Assembly: GCF_002879865.1 (NCBI RefSeq)
Contig: NZ_PNXY01000020.1
Location: 1 to 64,000, forward strand
Direction of reading: 5' to 3'
Length of the DNA stretch: 64,000 nucleotides
Origin: Paraburkholderia rhynchosiae
GTDB lineage: Bacteria; Pseudomonadota; Gammaproteobacteria; Burkholderiales; Burkholderiaceae
This document shows, piece after piece, positions 53,447 through 62,174 of the stretch (position 1 is the first letter of the stretch; each line of letters starts with the position of its first letter). The notes under the pieces were generated by a model, which saw only the letters and a list, made by a program, of their open reading frames with translations, did no database searches and was not told the origin of the DNA. Position numbers and translations under genes: made by a program.

Positions 53447-55108
53447 ATGTCCACCACACCCGCAAACATCAGGCAACGTCGGAGTGCCGTGCTCGACGAC
53501 GCCCATGTGGGCGATATCAAAGGCGCCCTCGGCACAATTTCGCACCACGATACCGCCCCTCGTAACAACTGGATGGCGCGCCTGCGCACGCTGCTCGCCA
53601 TCCTTGGCCCCGGCCTCATCGTCATGGTCGGCGATAACGACGCCGGCGCGTTCGGCACCTATACGCAGGCCGGGCAGAACTTCGGCACGTCGCTGCTGTG
53701 GACCCTCGCGCTGCTGATCCCAGTTCTCTACGTGAACCAGGAAATGGTCCTGCGCCTGGGCGCCGTGACCGGCGTCGGTCACGCGCGCCTTATCTTCGAA
53801 CGCTTCGGCAAGTTTTGGGGTGCCTTCAGCGTCATCGATCTTTTCCTGCTTAACGCGCTCACGATCGTCACCGAGTTCATCGGCATTACATTCGCGCTCG
53901 ACTTTCTCGGCGTCTCGAAGCTGCTTGGCGTCTGCATCGCAGCGGTGCTGACAATGTCGGCGGTCAGCACGGGCGACTTGCGGCGCTTTGAACGCTTCGC
54001 GATCGTGCTGTGCCTATTGAGTCTCCTGCTGATCCCGGTGCTTGTCTCGATCCACCCGCCTGTGAGCGTCATCGCGCGCGACTTCTTTGTGCCGGCCTGG
54101 CCGAAGAATTCCAAGCTCTCCGACGTGATGCTGCTCGTGATCGGCATTGTCGGCACGACCGTCGCGCCGTGGCAGCTGTTCTTCCAGCAGAGCTACGTTA
54201 TCGACAAGCGCATCACGCCGCGCTTCATGAAGTACGAAAAGGCGGACCTCTGGATCGGTATCGTCTTCGTGATTGCCGGCGCCGTGGCGATGATGGCCTT
54301 CACCGCAGCGTTGTTCCACGGCAGGCCCGAGTTTGGCAACTTCACCGACGCAGGTGGCGTGATCGCCGGACTGCACAAGTACGTCGGCCAAACGTCAGCC
54401 ACAATCTTCGCCGTCGCGCTGCTCGATGCATCGATTATTGGCGCCGCCGCCGTCTCGCTCTCGACGGCCTATGCGATTGGCGATGTCTTCAAGGTCAAGC
54501 ACTCGCTGCATCGCAGCGTGCTCGACGCGAAGGGCTTTTATCTCGTCTACTTTGGCATCATCGCGCTCGCTGCCGCCCTCGTGCTGATCCCAGGCAGCCC
54601 GCTTGGCCTCCTGACTGAAGCCGTGCAGACGCTGGCCGGCGTGCTGCTGCCGAGCGCGACCGTGTTCCTGCTGCTGCTTTGCAATGACAAGGCTGTGCTC
54701 GGCCCATGGGTAAACTCCCGCAATTTGAACTTGTTCACGGGCGCCGTGATTGCTGCCCTCGTCGTTCTCTCGATTATCCTGACCGCCGCCACGGTGTATC
54801 CGGATATCAGCGGTGCGGCGATTCTCAAGATCCTTGGGGGCGGTTGTGGGCTTGCGGCAGCCGTGTACGCTGCGGTGGAACTCTCGCGCAAGTCGAGCGG
54901 CGCCGCGAGTCCGGATGACGCATTGCCGCTCAACAAGCCAGCGCTCAAGGAGTTGCGCAACACGTGGCGCATGGTTCCGCTCCAGGACCTGCACGCGCCG
55001 CAGCACCTGACGTTGTCGACACGCGTGTGGATGGGCGTGTTGCGCACCTATCTCGTCGTCGCAGTGGGTCTAGTCATCGTGAAGATCGTGCAGATGGCCG
55101 TTCATTAG
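53447..55108 (+). CDS. NRAMP-family divalent metal transporter with non-canonical metal site
   Basis: 553 residues, about 11 membrane segments after a 45-residue soluble N-terminus. The first helix reads LAILGPGLIVMVGDNDAGAFGTYTQAG. The usual DPGN metal-binding loop is therefore replaced by GDNDAG, and the helix-6 MPHN motif is replaced by VAPWQ in VGTTVAPWQLFFQQSYVIDKR, with no methionine ligand. Loss of that methionine is seen in NRAMP-related magnesium transporters and similar outgroups, so Mg2+ or another hard cation, not Mn2+/Fe2+, is a reasonable guess. It has a C-terminal extension (about 60 residues) with one further helix. It stands alone apart from two leader frames. Confidence 0.85.
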   Translation: MSTTPANIRQRRSAVLDDAHVGDIKGALGTISHHDTAPRNNWMARLRTLLAILGPGLIVMVGDNDAGAFGTYTQAGQNFGTSLLWTLALLIPVLYVNQEMVLRLGAVTGVGHARLIFERFGKFWGAFSVIDLFLLNALTIVTEFIGITFALDFLGVSKLLGVCIAAVLTMSAVSTGDLRRFERFAIVLCLLSLLLIPVLVSIHPPVSVIARDFFVPAWPKNSKLSDVMLLVIGIVGTTVAPWQLFFQQSYVIDKRITPRFMKYEKADLWIGIVFVIAGAVAMMAFTAALFHGRPEFGNFTDAGGVIAGLHKYVGQTSATIFAVALLDASIIGAAAVSLSTAYAIGDVFKVKHSLHRSVLDAKGFYLVYFGIIALAAALVLIPGSPLGLLTEAVQTLAGVLLPSATVFLLLLCNDKAVLGPWVNSRNLNLFTGAVIAALVVLSIILTAATVYPDISGAAILKILGGGCGLAAAVYAAVELSRKSSGAASPDDALPLNKPALKELRNTWRMVPLQDLHAPQHLTLSTRVWMGVLRTYLVVAVGLVIVKIVQMAVH

Positions 55109-55149
55109 GCGCCGAAGCCGTTCCTGAAACGCCCACACGCTCGACGCCT

Positions 55150-56220
55150 TCAATCCGGCAGCGAAGGCAGATATGCCGTGCGCCTCACGTTCGCCGGGCA
55201 GAATATCCGGAACTCTACCGGTCCCGGTGGGGGGGCATCTTCGACCACTTTGCACGCATGCAGCATGTGCTGCAGCGCGGATATCACCTGTCCATCCGGA
55301 TCCTGGTCGATTGCGACATCCATCGTATGTTCCTCAATGTATGTGCGGTGCAAGTCCAGCATTTCATGGCTCACCCAGACGACCTGTCCGGCCGCACCGA
55401 ACTTGCGCAACGCGGCTTCGATACCGGGCGAGCCATACCCGCTGCTGTAGATGCCAGCCAGATCGCCCCGCTTCAGTGCACTGACGACGGCGCGATAACA
55501 CCTGTCCGGGTCATCTTCGGTTTCCACCTCCGCGCTATCGCAGACGAGTTCCGGAAAGCATTCAGCAAGCTGTGACCGGCAACCGCCGATCCGGTCGACA
55601 TGTGCGCGATAGTCCTTGCGGCTGCACAGCAGCAGCACCCGTCCGGACCGTCTTGCAAGCCGGCCAACGAAGTAGCCAGCGGTGCGTCCGGCACACAGGT
55701 TGTCGATGCCCGCGTAGTGCAGGCGTCCCACGTCGCGCACATCTGTGACCATCGTGACCACCGGTTCGCCGCGTTCGATCACGGTGCGCAAAGCATCGCG
55801 CACTCGCGGCGTGTCGTGAGTCGTCACGATCAACCCCGATCGCTTGTAGCGCGGATGAAGAATGGCGTCGGTAATCACGTTGTCATCGGCTTCAGGAAGA
55901 AGCGACCGGTGCATGACGACCCGCTTGTCCAGCATCTGCATCGAGCGTTGCAAGGCGAGATTCAGGCGGCCAAAGAAAGGCGTGCTGTTTTGCGGCAGGA
56001 GCACGTCCACGTGCATCAGTCCGTGCCGTGTATCCGGCAGAACGCGCGGCACGGCGAGCTGCCGGGCCGCTGCCACGACGCGCGCGCGGGTTGCAGCTGA
56101 CACACTGCCGCGTTCATTGAGCACCCGGTCGACGGTTGCAGGACTGACACCCGCTGCGTCGGCGATTTCAATAAAACGCGCCGTGCGCTTGCGCCGTGAC
56201 GGTGGTGGGGCGTCGGTCAT
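55150..56220 (-). CDS. LacI-family transcriptional regulator of the moc-like operon
   Basis: 356 residues from the ATG at 56220 with GGAG nine bases upstream; the frame is open to 56298. The N-terminal HTH is FIEIADAAGVSPATVDRVLNERGSVSAATRARVVAAARQL, and the periplasmic-binding-protein-like effector domain follows (HVDVLLPQNSTPFFGRLNLALQRSMQ ... DLAGIYSSGYGSPGIEAAL). The domain should bind a sugar or cyclitol ligand. The gene is divergent from the oxygenase operon across 241 bases, which contain a 22-base inverted repeat and a strong promoter, so it is the likely local repressor. Its TVDRVLN recognition helix is typical of LacI proteins controlling sugar ABC systems. Confidence 0.9.
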   Translation of the reverse strand: MTDAPPPSRRKRTARFIEIADAAGVSPATVDRVLNERGSVSAATRARVVAAARQLAVPRVLPDTRHGLMHVDVLLPQNSTPFFGRLNLALQRSMQMLDKRVVMHRSLLPEADDNVITDAILHPRYKRSGLIVTTHDTPRVRDALRTVIERGEPVVTMVTDVRDVGRLHYAGIDNLCAGRTAGYFVGRLARRSGRVLLLCSRKDYRAHVDRIGGCRSQLAECFPELVCDSAEVETEDDPDRCYRAVVSALKRGDLAGIYSSGYGSPGIEAALRKFGAAGQVVWVSHEMLDLHRTYIEEHTMDVAIDQDPDGQVISALQHMLHACKVVEDAPPPGPVEFRIFCPANVRRTAYLPSLPD

Positions 56221-56324
56221 GTCGTTGTCTCCGGTTTGCTTATCTGTTTTGTTCTGAGTTGTTTGTGCCGCGGTCGCGCCGTTGGCGCGGCCCAGCATTA
56301 GTTCGTGCTTTTTTAACGCTACGG

Positions 56325-56346
56325 GATTGACGAAAAAACGTCAATC
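56325..56346. promoter_or_regulatory. Predicted LacI operator (inverted repeat)
   Basis: GATTGACG (56325-56332) and CGTCAATC (56339-56346) are perfect complements around AAAAAA. It lies seven bases upstream of the -35 of the oxygenase operon promoter. Read on the minus strand, it contains TTGACG that could serve as the -35 of the LacI gene itself. Position between divergent regulator and target genes is classic for this family. Confidence 0.65.
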
Positions 56347-56352
56347 TTTTCG

Positions 56353-56381
56353 TTGAGAGGCGTATGGCGGTCCCTTATCTT
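56353..56381 (+). promoter_or_regulatory. Sigma-70-type promoter of the moc-like operon
   Basis: TTGAGA at 56353-56358, a 17-base spacer, and TATCTT at 56376-56381. Transcription would begin about 70 bases before the first coding region. It abuts the inverted repeat at 56325-56346. Confidence 0.55.
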
Positions 56382-56461
56382 GCAGTCATGGCTTCGCTGC
56401 GCTCGTGAGCTTCGGGACAGCCGGAAGAAGCCGATCTGAATGAGAAAGAAAGGAGACGCAG

Positions 56462-57526
56462 GTGTCGAACTCACCTCTGAATATGCCATGCGCGGGTAGC
56501 CTTGCACATACCGGTTTCGCCGCGCGTGAGGCATCCACTGCACATACCGAAGAGAACTGGTATCGCCCCGACATCCCACGCCAGACGCTCAAGCAACTGA
56601 TGAAGCGCAGCGACGCTGAGGGACTGAAGAACTTCGGCCTGTGGATCGCGTTGCTGCTCGCATCGGGCGCCGCGGCATTCTATTCGTGGGGGACGTGGTG
56701 GGCGATTCCGGCCTTTTTCGTCTACGGCACGATCTACTGTTCGAGCGACGCGCGTTGGCATGAGCTTGCGCACGGCACGCCGTTCAAGACGCCGTGGATG
56801 AATCAGGCCTTCTACCAGCTGTGTTCGTTCATGACAATCCGTGAGGCGACGCTCTGGCGTTGGAGTCACGCTCGCCATCACACGCATACGATCATGGTGG
56901 GACGCGATCCCGAGATTCAGGTGTGCCGCCCGCCGCAACTCGTCACCATCCTGCTGGATTTCTTCTATCTGATTGGCGGCACTACCGAGATCGTCAAGAC
57001 GGTGCGTCATGCATGCGGGTCGATCAGCCCGGAAGTCGCCGATTTTGTGCCGGCGATGGAGCGCCGCAAGATGATCTGGATCAGCCGGTTCTATGTCGTC
57101 GTCATGCTGGCGGTGATGGGTTGGTGCATCGCGATTCAAAGCGTTCTGCCGCTGATGTTCGTGTGGACGCCGCGTTTTTACTGCGGCTGGTTCCACCAGA
57201 CGCTCGGCCTCACGCAACACGCCGGCATGGCCATGAACGTTGCCGACCATCGGCTCAATACGCGCACGGTCTACATCAATCCGGTGTTCGCGTTCCTCTA
57301 CATGAACATGCAGTACCACATTGAACATCACCTGCTGCCGATGGTGCCCTATCACGCACTGCCGAAGCTGCATGAAGCGATCAAGCCGGAGACGCCACCC
57401 GCATATCCAGGCCTCTGGTCGGTCTACAGGGAAATGATTCCGACCTTGATCCGCCAGCGGCGTGATCGCTCTCACTTTATTCGCCGCCACGCCCCGCATC
57501 GCGAGCCGATACGCTCGTCAACCTGA
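56462..57526 (+). CDS. mocD: Membrane di-iron oxygenase of fatty-acid-desaturase type (MocD-like)
   Basis: 354 residues from a GTG at 56462 with AAGGAG seven bases upstream. It has the three histidine boxes of membrane desaturases/hydroxylases: HELAH (100-104), HARHHTH (136-142) and HIEHH (286-290), plus TQH at 251-253. Four membrane segments lie in two pairs (about 58-92 and 208-233). Such enzymes use a diiron centre, O2 and electrons to hydroxylate or desaturate. Directly downstream are a Rieske ferredoxin and a ferredoxin reductase, then sugar-isomerase-like and sugar ABC genes. This is the order of the rhizobial mocDEF genes needed to remove the O-methyl group of the rhizopine 3-O-methyl-scyllo-inosamine. 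The substrate here is inferred, not shown. Confidence 0.8.
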   Translation: MSNSPLNMPCAGSLAHTGFAAREASTAHTEENWYRPDIPRQTLKQLMKRSDAEGLKNFGLWIALLLASGAAAFYSWGTWWAIPAFFVYGTIYCSSDARWHELAHGTPFKTPWMNQAFYQLCSFMTIREATLWRWSHARHHTHTIMVGRDPEIQVCRPPQLVTILLDFFYLIGGTTEIVKTVRHACGSISPEVADFVPAMERRKMIWISRFYVVVMLAVMGWCIAIQSVLPLMFVWTPRFYCGWFHQTLGLTQHAGMAMNVADHRLNTRTVYINPVFAFLYMNMQYHIEHHLLPMVPYHALPKLHEAIKPETPPAYPGLWSVYREMIPTLIRQRRDRSHFIRRHAPHREPIRSST

Positions 57527-57554
57527 AAAACGTCCGGAACAGGGAGTATCTGAA

Positions 57555-57884
57555 ATGGTGGATCAACGTGAATGGGTTGTCGCCTGTCAGACCAGCGACA
57601 TCGATGAAGAAGACGTCAGGCGTTTCGATCATGGCAATGCAACCTTCGCCGTCTATCGCGTTGACGGCAAGTTCTACGCGTCGGACGGCTGGTGTACGCA
57701 TGAGAAGGCTCATCTTGCAGATGGCTTCGTATTGAATAACGCGATTGAATGCCCGCGGCATCAGGGGCGCTTCGACATTGCAAGCGGCAAGCCGCTTTGC
57801 GCGCCGGTCTGTCAACAGCTGAGAACGCATCCGGTCCGCATTGAAGGCGATGCGGTCCTGATCGGCATGCCGACTGCGGAGTGA
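57555..57884 (+). CDS. mocE: Rieske [2Fe-2S] ferredoxin (MocE-like)
   Basis: 109 residues from the ATG at 57555 with GGGAG upstream. The cluster ligands are C47 and H49 (CTH) and C66 and H69 (CPRH), the latter followed by QGRFD, as in Rieske ferredoxins of oxygenase systems. No membrane anchor or signal peptide, so it is a soluble cytosolic electron carrier. It should pass electrons from the reductase encoded next to the diiron oxygenase encoded before it. It lies 28 bases after mocD and two bases before the reductase ATG, so the three are one transcript. MocE of rhizopine catabolism is the same kind of protein. Confidence 0.85.
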   Translation: MVDQREWVVACQTSDIDEEDVRRFDHGNATFAVYRVDGKFYASDGWCTHEKAHLADGFVLNNAIECPRHQGRFDIASGKPLCAPVCQQLRTHPVRIEGDAVLIGMPTAE

Positions 57885-57886
57885 TC

Positions 57887-59125
57887 ATGGCAAGCGACGC
57901 CCACATGGTTATCGTCGGAGCCGGCCTGGCTGGCGCCCGCGCCAGCGCCGAGCTGCGCGAGGCGGGTTTTGAGGGGCCGATTACGCTCATCGCCAGCGAA
58001 CCGCATGCGCCATATGACAGGCCGCCGCTCTCCAAAGCGGTGCTGCTCAGCGAAAAATCGCCCGACGATTGTGCGCTATTCGGCGATACCTTCTTTGCCG
58101 ATCATGCGATCGACCTGAAGCTTTCGGCCTGTGTGGTCGAGATCGATCGTGCGGCCCGCGCGGTTCTTCTCGACAACGGTGAGCGCATCGGGTATAGCCG
58201 GCTGCTCATCGCGACCGGCGCGTCGCCAAGAGTATTGAGCGCGCCCGGGTCGGAACTGCCTGGCGTGGTCACACTGCGCACTGCTGATGATGCCCGCGAT
58301 CTCGCGGCGCGGCTCCATTACGGACAACGTATTGCAATCATCGGCGGCGGCTTTATCGGGCTCGAAGTGGCGGCAAGTGCTGTCGCTGCGGGATGCAGCG
58401 TCACGCTCATCGAAGCCGGCGAGCGTCTGCTGATGCGCGCTGTGCCGCAGGAAATCGCTGAGCGTATCGACGCGCGGCATCGCGACGCCGGTGTGCAGTT
58501 CCGCTTTGATGCGCGGCTGGCTGCGATCGCGGGGGCGAGTGCCGCTGAAGAGGTTCGTCTCGCCGACGGGGAAGTTATCGGCTGCGACACGGTCGTGGTC
58601 GGCATCGGCGCTGCACCCCGCACCGCGTTAGCGCAGGCAGCGGGACTTGACGTCGCGGACGGTATCGTGGTCGACGACGGCTTGTGCACCAGTGATTCTG
58701 CCATCTTCGCCGCGGGCGATGTCTGCTCGTTCCCGCACCCGTTGTATGGCTGCCGTGTGCGCCTCGAATGCTGGAAGAACGCTGAGGATCAAGGCCGCAT
58801 TGCTGCGCGCAACATGCTCGGCGAGAACCTTCGTTATCGCGAAGTGCCGTGGTTCTGGTCCGATCAGTATGAGTTGTCGATCCAGATCGCGGGGCTTCCT
58901 GCATTCGGCCGCGAGACCGTCATTCGCGAAACAGCCGATGCGCTGTTGCTGTTTCATCTGTCGGCAGACGGATCGTTGATTGCAGCAAGCGGCGTTGGCC
59001 GGGCGGTGGGCCGCGATATCCGGATTGCGCAGATGCTGATCGGCCGCCGTGCTCGTATTTCGACCGAAGAGCTCGCGGATCCGTCAGTGAAGCTCAAGTC
59101 GCTGCTTGCCGCCGAAACGGCGTGA
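57887..59125 (+). CDS. mocF: FAD/NADH ferredoxin reductase (MocF-like)
   Basis: 412 residues from the ATG at 57887; a GTG two codons upstream overlaps the ferredoxin stop. The N-terminal FAD motif is VIVGAGLAGARASAELREAGFEG, followed by PYDRPPLSKAVLL. The NADH-binding Rossmann motif is IAIIGGGFIGLEVAASAVAAG, and the second FAD motif is ATGDVCS-like IFAAGDVCSF. The C-terminal reductase domain ends WFWSDQYELSIQIAG, the signature of Rieske/oxygenase ferredoxin reductases. It transfers electrons from NADH to the Rieske ferredoxin. With mocD and mocE it makes a complete three-component monooxygenase. The next gene starts 31 bases later. Confidence 0.88.
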   Translation: MASDAHMVIVGAGLAGARASAELREAGFEGPITLIASEPHAPYDRPPLSKAVLLSEKSPDDCALFGDTFFADHAIDLKLSACVVEIDRAARAVLLDNGERIGYSRLLIATGASPRVLSAPGSELPGVVTLRTADDARDLAARLHYGQRIAIIGGGFIGLEVAASAVAAGCSVTLIEAGERLLMRAVPQEIAERIDARHRDAGVQFRFDARLAAIAGASAAEEVRLADGEVIGCDTVVVGIGAAPRTALAQAAGLDVADGIVVDDGLCTSDSAIFAAGDVCSFPHPLYGCRVRLECWKNAEDQGRIAARNMLGENLRYREVPWFWSDQYELSIQIAGLPAFGRETVIRETADALLLFHLSADGSLIAASGVGRAVGRDIRIAQMLIGRRARISTEELADPSVKLKSLLAAETA

Positions 59126-59156
59126 GCAGGACTCATCGCTCCAACACAAAGAGATC

Positions 59157-60155
59157 ATGAATCCCACTCTTCTCATTGGCGTCAATATCGACGGCGTGCT
59201 GCATCGCGATGACTTGCCGCCCGTCGACGCCGAAACGCAATTCCGGATGATCGCCGACACGGGCGTGTTCGACTATGTCGAGATGAATCCGCCAGAAGGC
59301 GTTGCTCTCGCACGATACGTCGAGTTTAGCGAGCGCTACGCTTTGCCGGTTCGCGTAATCGGCGGCGTCTTTTGCGCGGGCCGCGACGAAGCGCGTCTGC
59401 GGCACGTGATCGAGTGGGCGCCGCGCTTCGGCTCGAAGGTGCTGAATTGCCAGCTCTACGCAAATCATGCCGACGGACATCGCCTCACCGATGTGGAGGT
59501 CGCGAGGTTCTACGTGCAGGCGTGCGAGTGGGCCGCTCCGGTTGGCTGCATGCCGAGCCTCGAAGTGCACGTTGACATGTGGAACGAAGATTTCACGCGC
59601 GTCAACCGGGTTGGCGAACTGTTGGCGCGCGACGGCCTGGCACTGCGCCTCACGCTCGACCATTCGCATCTGATCTTCAAGATTGGCAATGACGAAGAGC
59701 TGGACGCATCGCGGATTCGTGTGTTGGTCGAGGCGGGAGAGATCGTGCTCGATCCCGTGTCACCCGATGCGATCTTTAAACAGTGGATCGCACGCGGCTG
59801 GGTTCATCACGCCCACGCGCGCAGTGTCATACCGAACAACCCGCGCAATTCCCGCATGCGTCGTCCCGACGGCAGACCAGGTCGCGGCATTCAATACCCG
59901 TTCGTGCGTCCCGCTGCGGATCAATGGGATGGTAGCTGGGATGAGGCAGCGCTCCTGCCGTGGGAGAGCGCGATACGGCATCTGCTGAACGCGCGCGTAG
60001 AGGGCGGTGTTTCCACGCCGCAGCAGATCAGCTGCGAGTTCATCCCGTTTGCCGACTACGGCGGCGGTGCGGGGTATTCGATCTTCGAGAACAACGTTGC
60101 ATGCGCCGCATGGCTGCGCAGTACCTGGCTGGAGCAAGCCGCCATCACGGCGTGA
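59157..60155 (+). CDS. Xylose-isomerase-like TIM-barrel protein, 332 residues
   Basis: Starts at the ATG at 59157 (MNPTLLIGVNIDGVLHRDDLPP); the frame is open to 59106 within the reductase gene. The sequence fits an AP-endonuclease-2/xylose-isomerase-like barrel: DYVEMNPPEGVAL, LPVRVIGGVFCAGRDEARLRHVIEWA, SLEVHVDMWNEDFTRVN, LRLTLDHSHLIFKIGNDEE and HHAHARSVIPNN, with Glu, Asp and His residues placed as metal ligands. It is longer than IolI and carries a C-terminal extension. A likely role is isomerising or cleaving the cyclitol or sugar product of the monooxygenase. It may correspond to MocC or to a step not in the rhizobial set. Confidence 0.75.
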   Translation: MNPTLLIGVNIDGVLHRDDLPPVDAETQFRMIADTGVFDYVEMNPPEGVALARYVEFSERYALPVRVIGGVFCAGRDEARLRHVIEWAPRFGSKVLNCQLYANHADGHRLTDVEVARFYVQACEWAAPVGCMPSLEVHVDMWNEDFTRVNRVGELLARDGLALRLTLDHSHLIFKIGNDEELDASRIRVLVEAGEIVLDPVSPDAIFKQWIARGWVHHAHARSVIPNNPRNSRMRRPDGRPGRGIQYPFVRPAADQWDGSWDEAALLPWESAIRHLLNARVEGGVSTPQQISCEFIPFADYGGGAGYSIFENNVACAAWLRSTWLEQAAITA

Positions 60156-60198
60156 ACCTGAAAGACAACCCATTCGTTGGCGATAACTGGAGACACAA

Positions 60199-61056
60199 AT
60201 GACATTGACGAGTGACGAAGCGCTGCGATTTTCTCTAAACCGTATGAGCGCACCGCGGCTGGCGTTCGCCGACTATGCGGCGCTTTGCCAGCGCCTCTCG
60301 GTCGATGCGATCGAGATCCGCAACGACCTCGAAGGCGTCGAGATCAACGACGGCACACCCGCCGCCGATATCAAGTCGCTGAGCGCGGCGGCGGGCCTGA
60401 CCATCCTGTCGATCAATGCACTGCAGCGCTGCGAACGCTTCGACGCTACCCGCGCGAAGGAAGCGTTGGCGTTGTCGCGCTACGCCGCTGACTGCGGAGC
60501 GCGCGCGATTGTCCTGTGCCCGACCAACAGCCGCCAGGATCAGCGCACGCCAAGCGAGCGTCACACCGATCTGGTGAATGCGCTCAGGCAACTGAAGCCG
60601 ATCCTCGACGATCACAACCTGCTCGGTCTGATCGAACCGCTGGGTTTCGAGGAATGCGCGTTGCGCTGCAAATCCGACGCGGTCAGGGCAATTTACGACG
60701 CGGCTGGCGAGCACCATTTCCGGCTGGTACACGACACGTTTCATCACCACCTGTCGGGCGAAGACATTTTCTTTCCGGACCTCACGGGCCTGATCCACGT
60801 TTCGGGCGTCGAGGATAGCGGCCTGCCAGTTGACCAGATGCGCGACGGGCATCGTGTGCTGGTCGGCGCGGACGATCGGCTCGGCAACATCCGGCAGTTG
60901 AACACATTGTTCGCGCGTGGTTATCGAGGTCATGTGTCGTTCGAGCCGTTCGCCGAGGAAATCGCTGGCGCTGACGACATCGAAAGCCGCTTGCGCGAGA
61001 GTATCGCTTACATCCGAACGAACGTTGAGTCGGCACGAGTACGCAAGGCCGCGTAG
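60199..61056 (+). CDS. Sugar/inosose isomerase-like TIM-barrel protein (IolI/MocC type)
   Basis: 285 residues, ATG at 60199 preceded by GGAGACACAA. It resembles 2-keto-myo-inositol isomerase IolI in size and order: DAIEIRNDLEG, LSINALQRCERFD, GLIEPLGFEECALR, FRLVHDTFHHHLSGEDIFF, LIHVSGVEDSG, and RGYRGHVSFEPFAEE. The four metal-ligand positions (Glu in IEPLG, Asp in VHDTFHHH, His in LIHVSG, Glu in SFEPF) are all present. It should interconvert keto-cyclitols or keto-sugars in the cytosol. Together with the preceding barrel protein it supports a cyclitol substrate for the cluster. Confidence 0.82.
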   Translation: MTLTSDEALRFSLNRMSAPRLAFADYAALCQRLSVDAIEIRNDLEGVEINDGTPAADIKSLSAAAGLTILSINALQRCERFDATRAKEALALSRYAADCGARAIVLCPTNSRQDQRTPSERHTDLVNALRQLKPILDDHNLLGLIEPLGFEECALRCKSDAVRAIYDAAGEHHFRLVHDTFHHHLSGEDIFFPDLTGLIHVSGVEDSGLPVDQMRDGHRVLVGADDRLGNIRQLNTLFARGYRGHVSFEPFAEEIAGADDIESRLRESIAYIRTNVESARVRKAA

Positions 61057-61183
61057 CAGGCGTTGCGACGTCACCCATAGAAAGAGATAGAGAACGTGAA
61101 CGCTGCATGAAAGTGTGCCGCGCGGACCTTGGCATCAGACCCATAGGCCGCGCTGGTTCAATCAATTGAAAGGAGACATGTCA

Positions 61184-62113
61184 ATGAAATTTCTTACCCG
61201 TTCGCTGCTCGCGTTATCGTTCGCGGCGGCACTGCCGATCTCCGCCATGGCGGGCACGACGATTGGCGTCTCGATGGCGCACTTCGACGACAACTTCCTG
61301 ACCACGGTACGCGACGCAATGGTGACCGAAGGTCAAGCGCACAAAGACATCAACCTTGACTTCGAGGATGCGCAAGGCGACGTCGGGCGGCAGGTGAGCC
61401 AGGTCGAGAGCTTCGTGTCGCAACGGGTGGCGGCGATCATCGTCAATCCCGCCGACGCGGCGGCGACCAGGCGAATGACCGACACCGCGCGCAAGGCCGG
61501 TATCCCGATCATCTACGTCAATCGCAAGCCAGATGAGCCGATGGGCAACGGCGCCTATTTCGTCGGCTCGGACAGTCTCGTGGCCGGGCATCTGCAAATG
61601 GATTACCTCGCGAAGCAACTCAAGGGCAAAGGCAATATCGCCATCATGCTTGGTGAGCTGTCGACCGACGCCACGCGGGACCGCACGCGCGGCGTGAAGG
61701 ATATCGTCGCGAAAAATCCCGGCATCAAGATCGCCGAGGAGCAAACCGCGAACTTTGACCGCAGCCAGGGCATCAACCTGATGAGCCAGTGGCTGAGCTC
61801 CGGCAAGAAGTTCGATGCGATCGCGGCGAACAACGACGAGATGGCGCTCGGCGCGTTGATTGCGATGAAGCAGGCTGGCGTCTCGCCGAAGAGCGTGCTG
61901 GTCGGCGGGGTCGATGCGACCAAGGAAGCGTTGAACGCAATGGCCAAGGGCGATCTCGCGGTCACCGTGTTCCAGGACGCGCGAGGGCAGGGCAAGGCTG
62001 CGGTCGATGCCGCCATCAAGCTCGCTGGCGGCGACAAGAGTGTGCCGAAAGAAGACTGGATTCCTTATCAACTGGTCACGCCGGACAACTACAAGGGGTT
62101 TCTGAACAGATAG
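61184..62113 (+). CDS. Sugar/cyclitol ABC transporter periplasmic binding protein (MocB/IbpA-like)
   Basis: 309 residues from the ATG at 61184, eight bases after AGGAG; the ATG at 61178 is too close to the ribosome site. The signal peptide ends ISAMAGTT. The mature domain is type-I periplasmic-binding: IGVSMAHFDDNFLTTVRDAMV, DVGRQVSQVESFVSQRVAAIIVNPADA, IIYVNRKPD, DAIAANNDEMALGALIAMKQAG and GGVDATKEALNAMAKGDLAVTVFQD. It belongs with ribose, inositol and rhizopine (MocB) binding proteins. It captures the cluster's substrate for the ATPase and permease encoded downstream. Confidence 0.88.
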   Translation: MKFLTRSLLALSFAAALPISAMAGTTIGVSMAHFDDNFLTTVRDAMVTEGQAHKDINLDFEDAQGDVGRQVSQVESFVSQRVAAIIVNPADAAATRRMTDTARKAGIPIIYVNRKPDEPMGNGAYFVGSDSLVAGHLQMDYLAKQLKGKGNIAIMLGELSTDATRDRTRGVKDIVAKNPGIKIAEEQTANFDRSQGINLMSQWLSSGKKFDAIAANNDEMALGALIAMKQAGVSPKSVLVGGVDATKEALNAMAKGDLAVTVFQDARGQGKAAVDAAIKLAGGDKSVPKEDWIPYQLVTPDNYKGFLNR

Positions 62114-62174
62114 TCTGCATGACCTCGGGGCGGCGCCGCGCGCGCCCCGCTTCATCCACTGAGGGAGTGCCACT

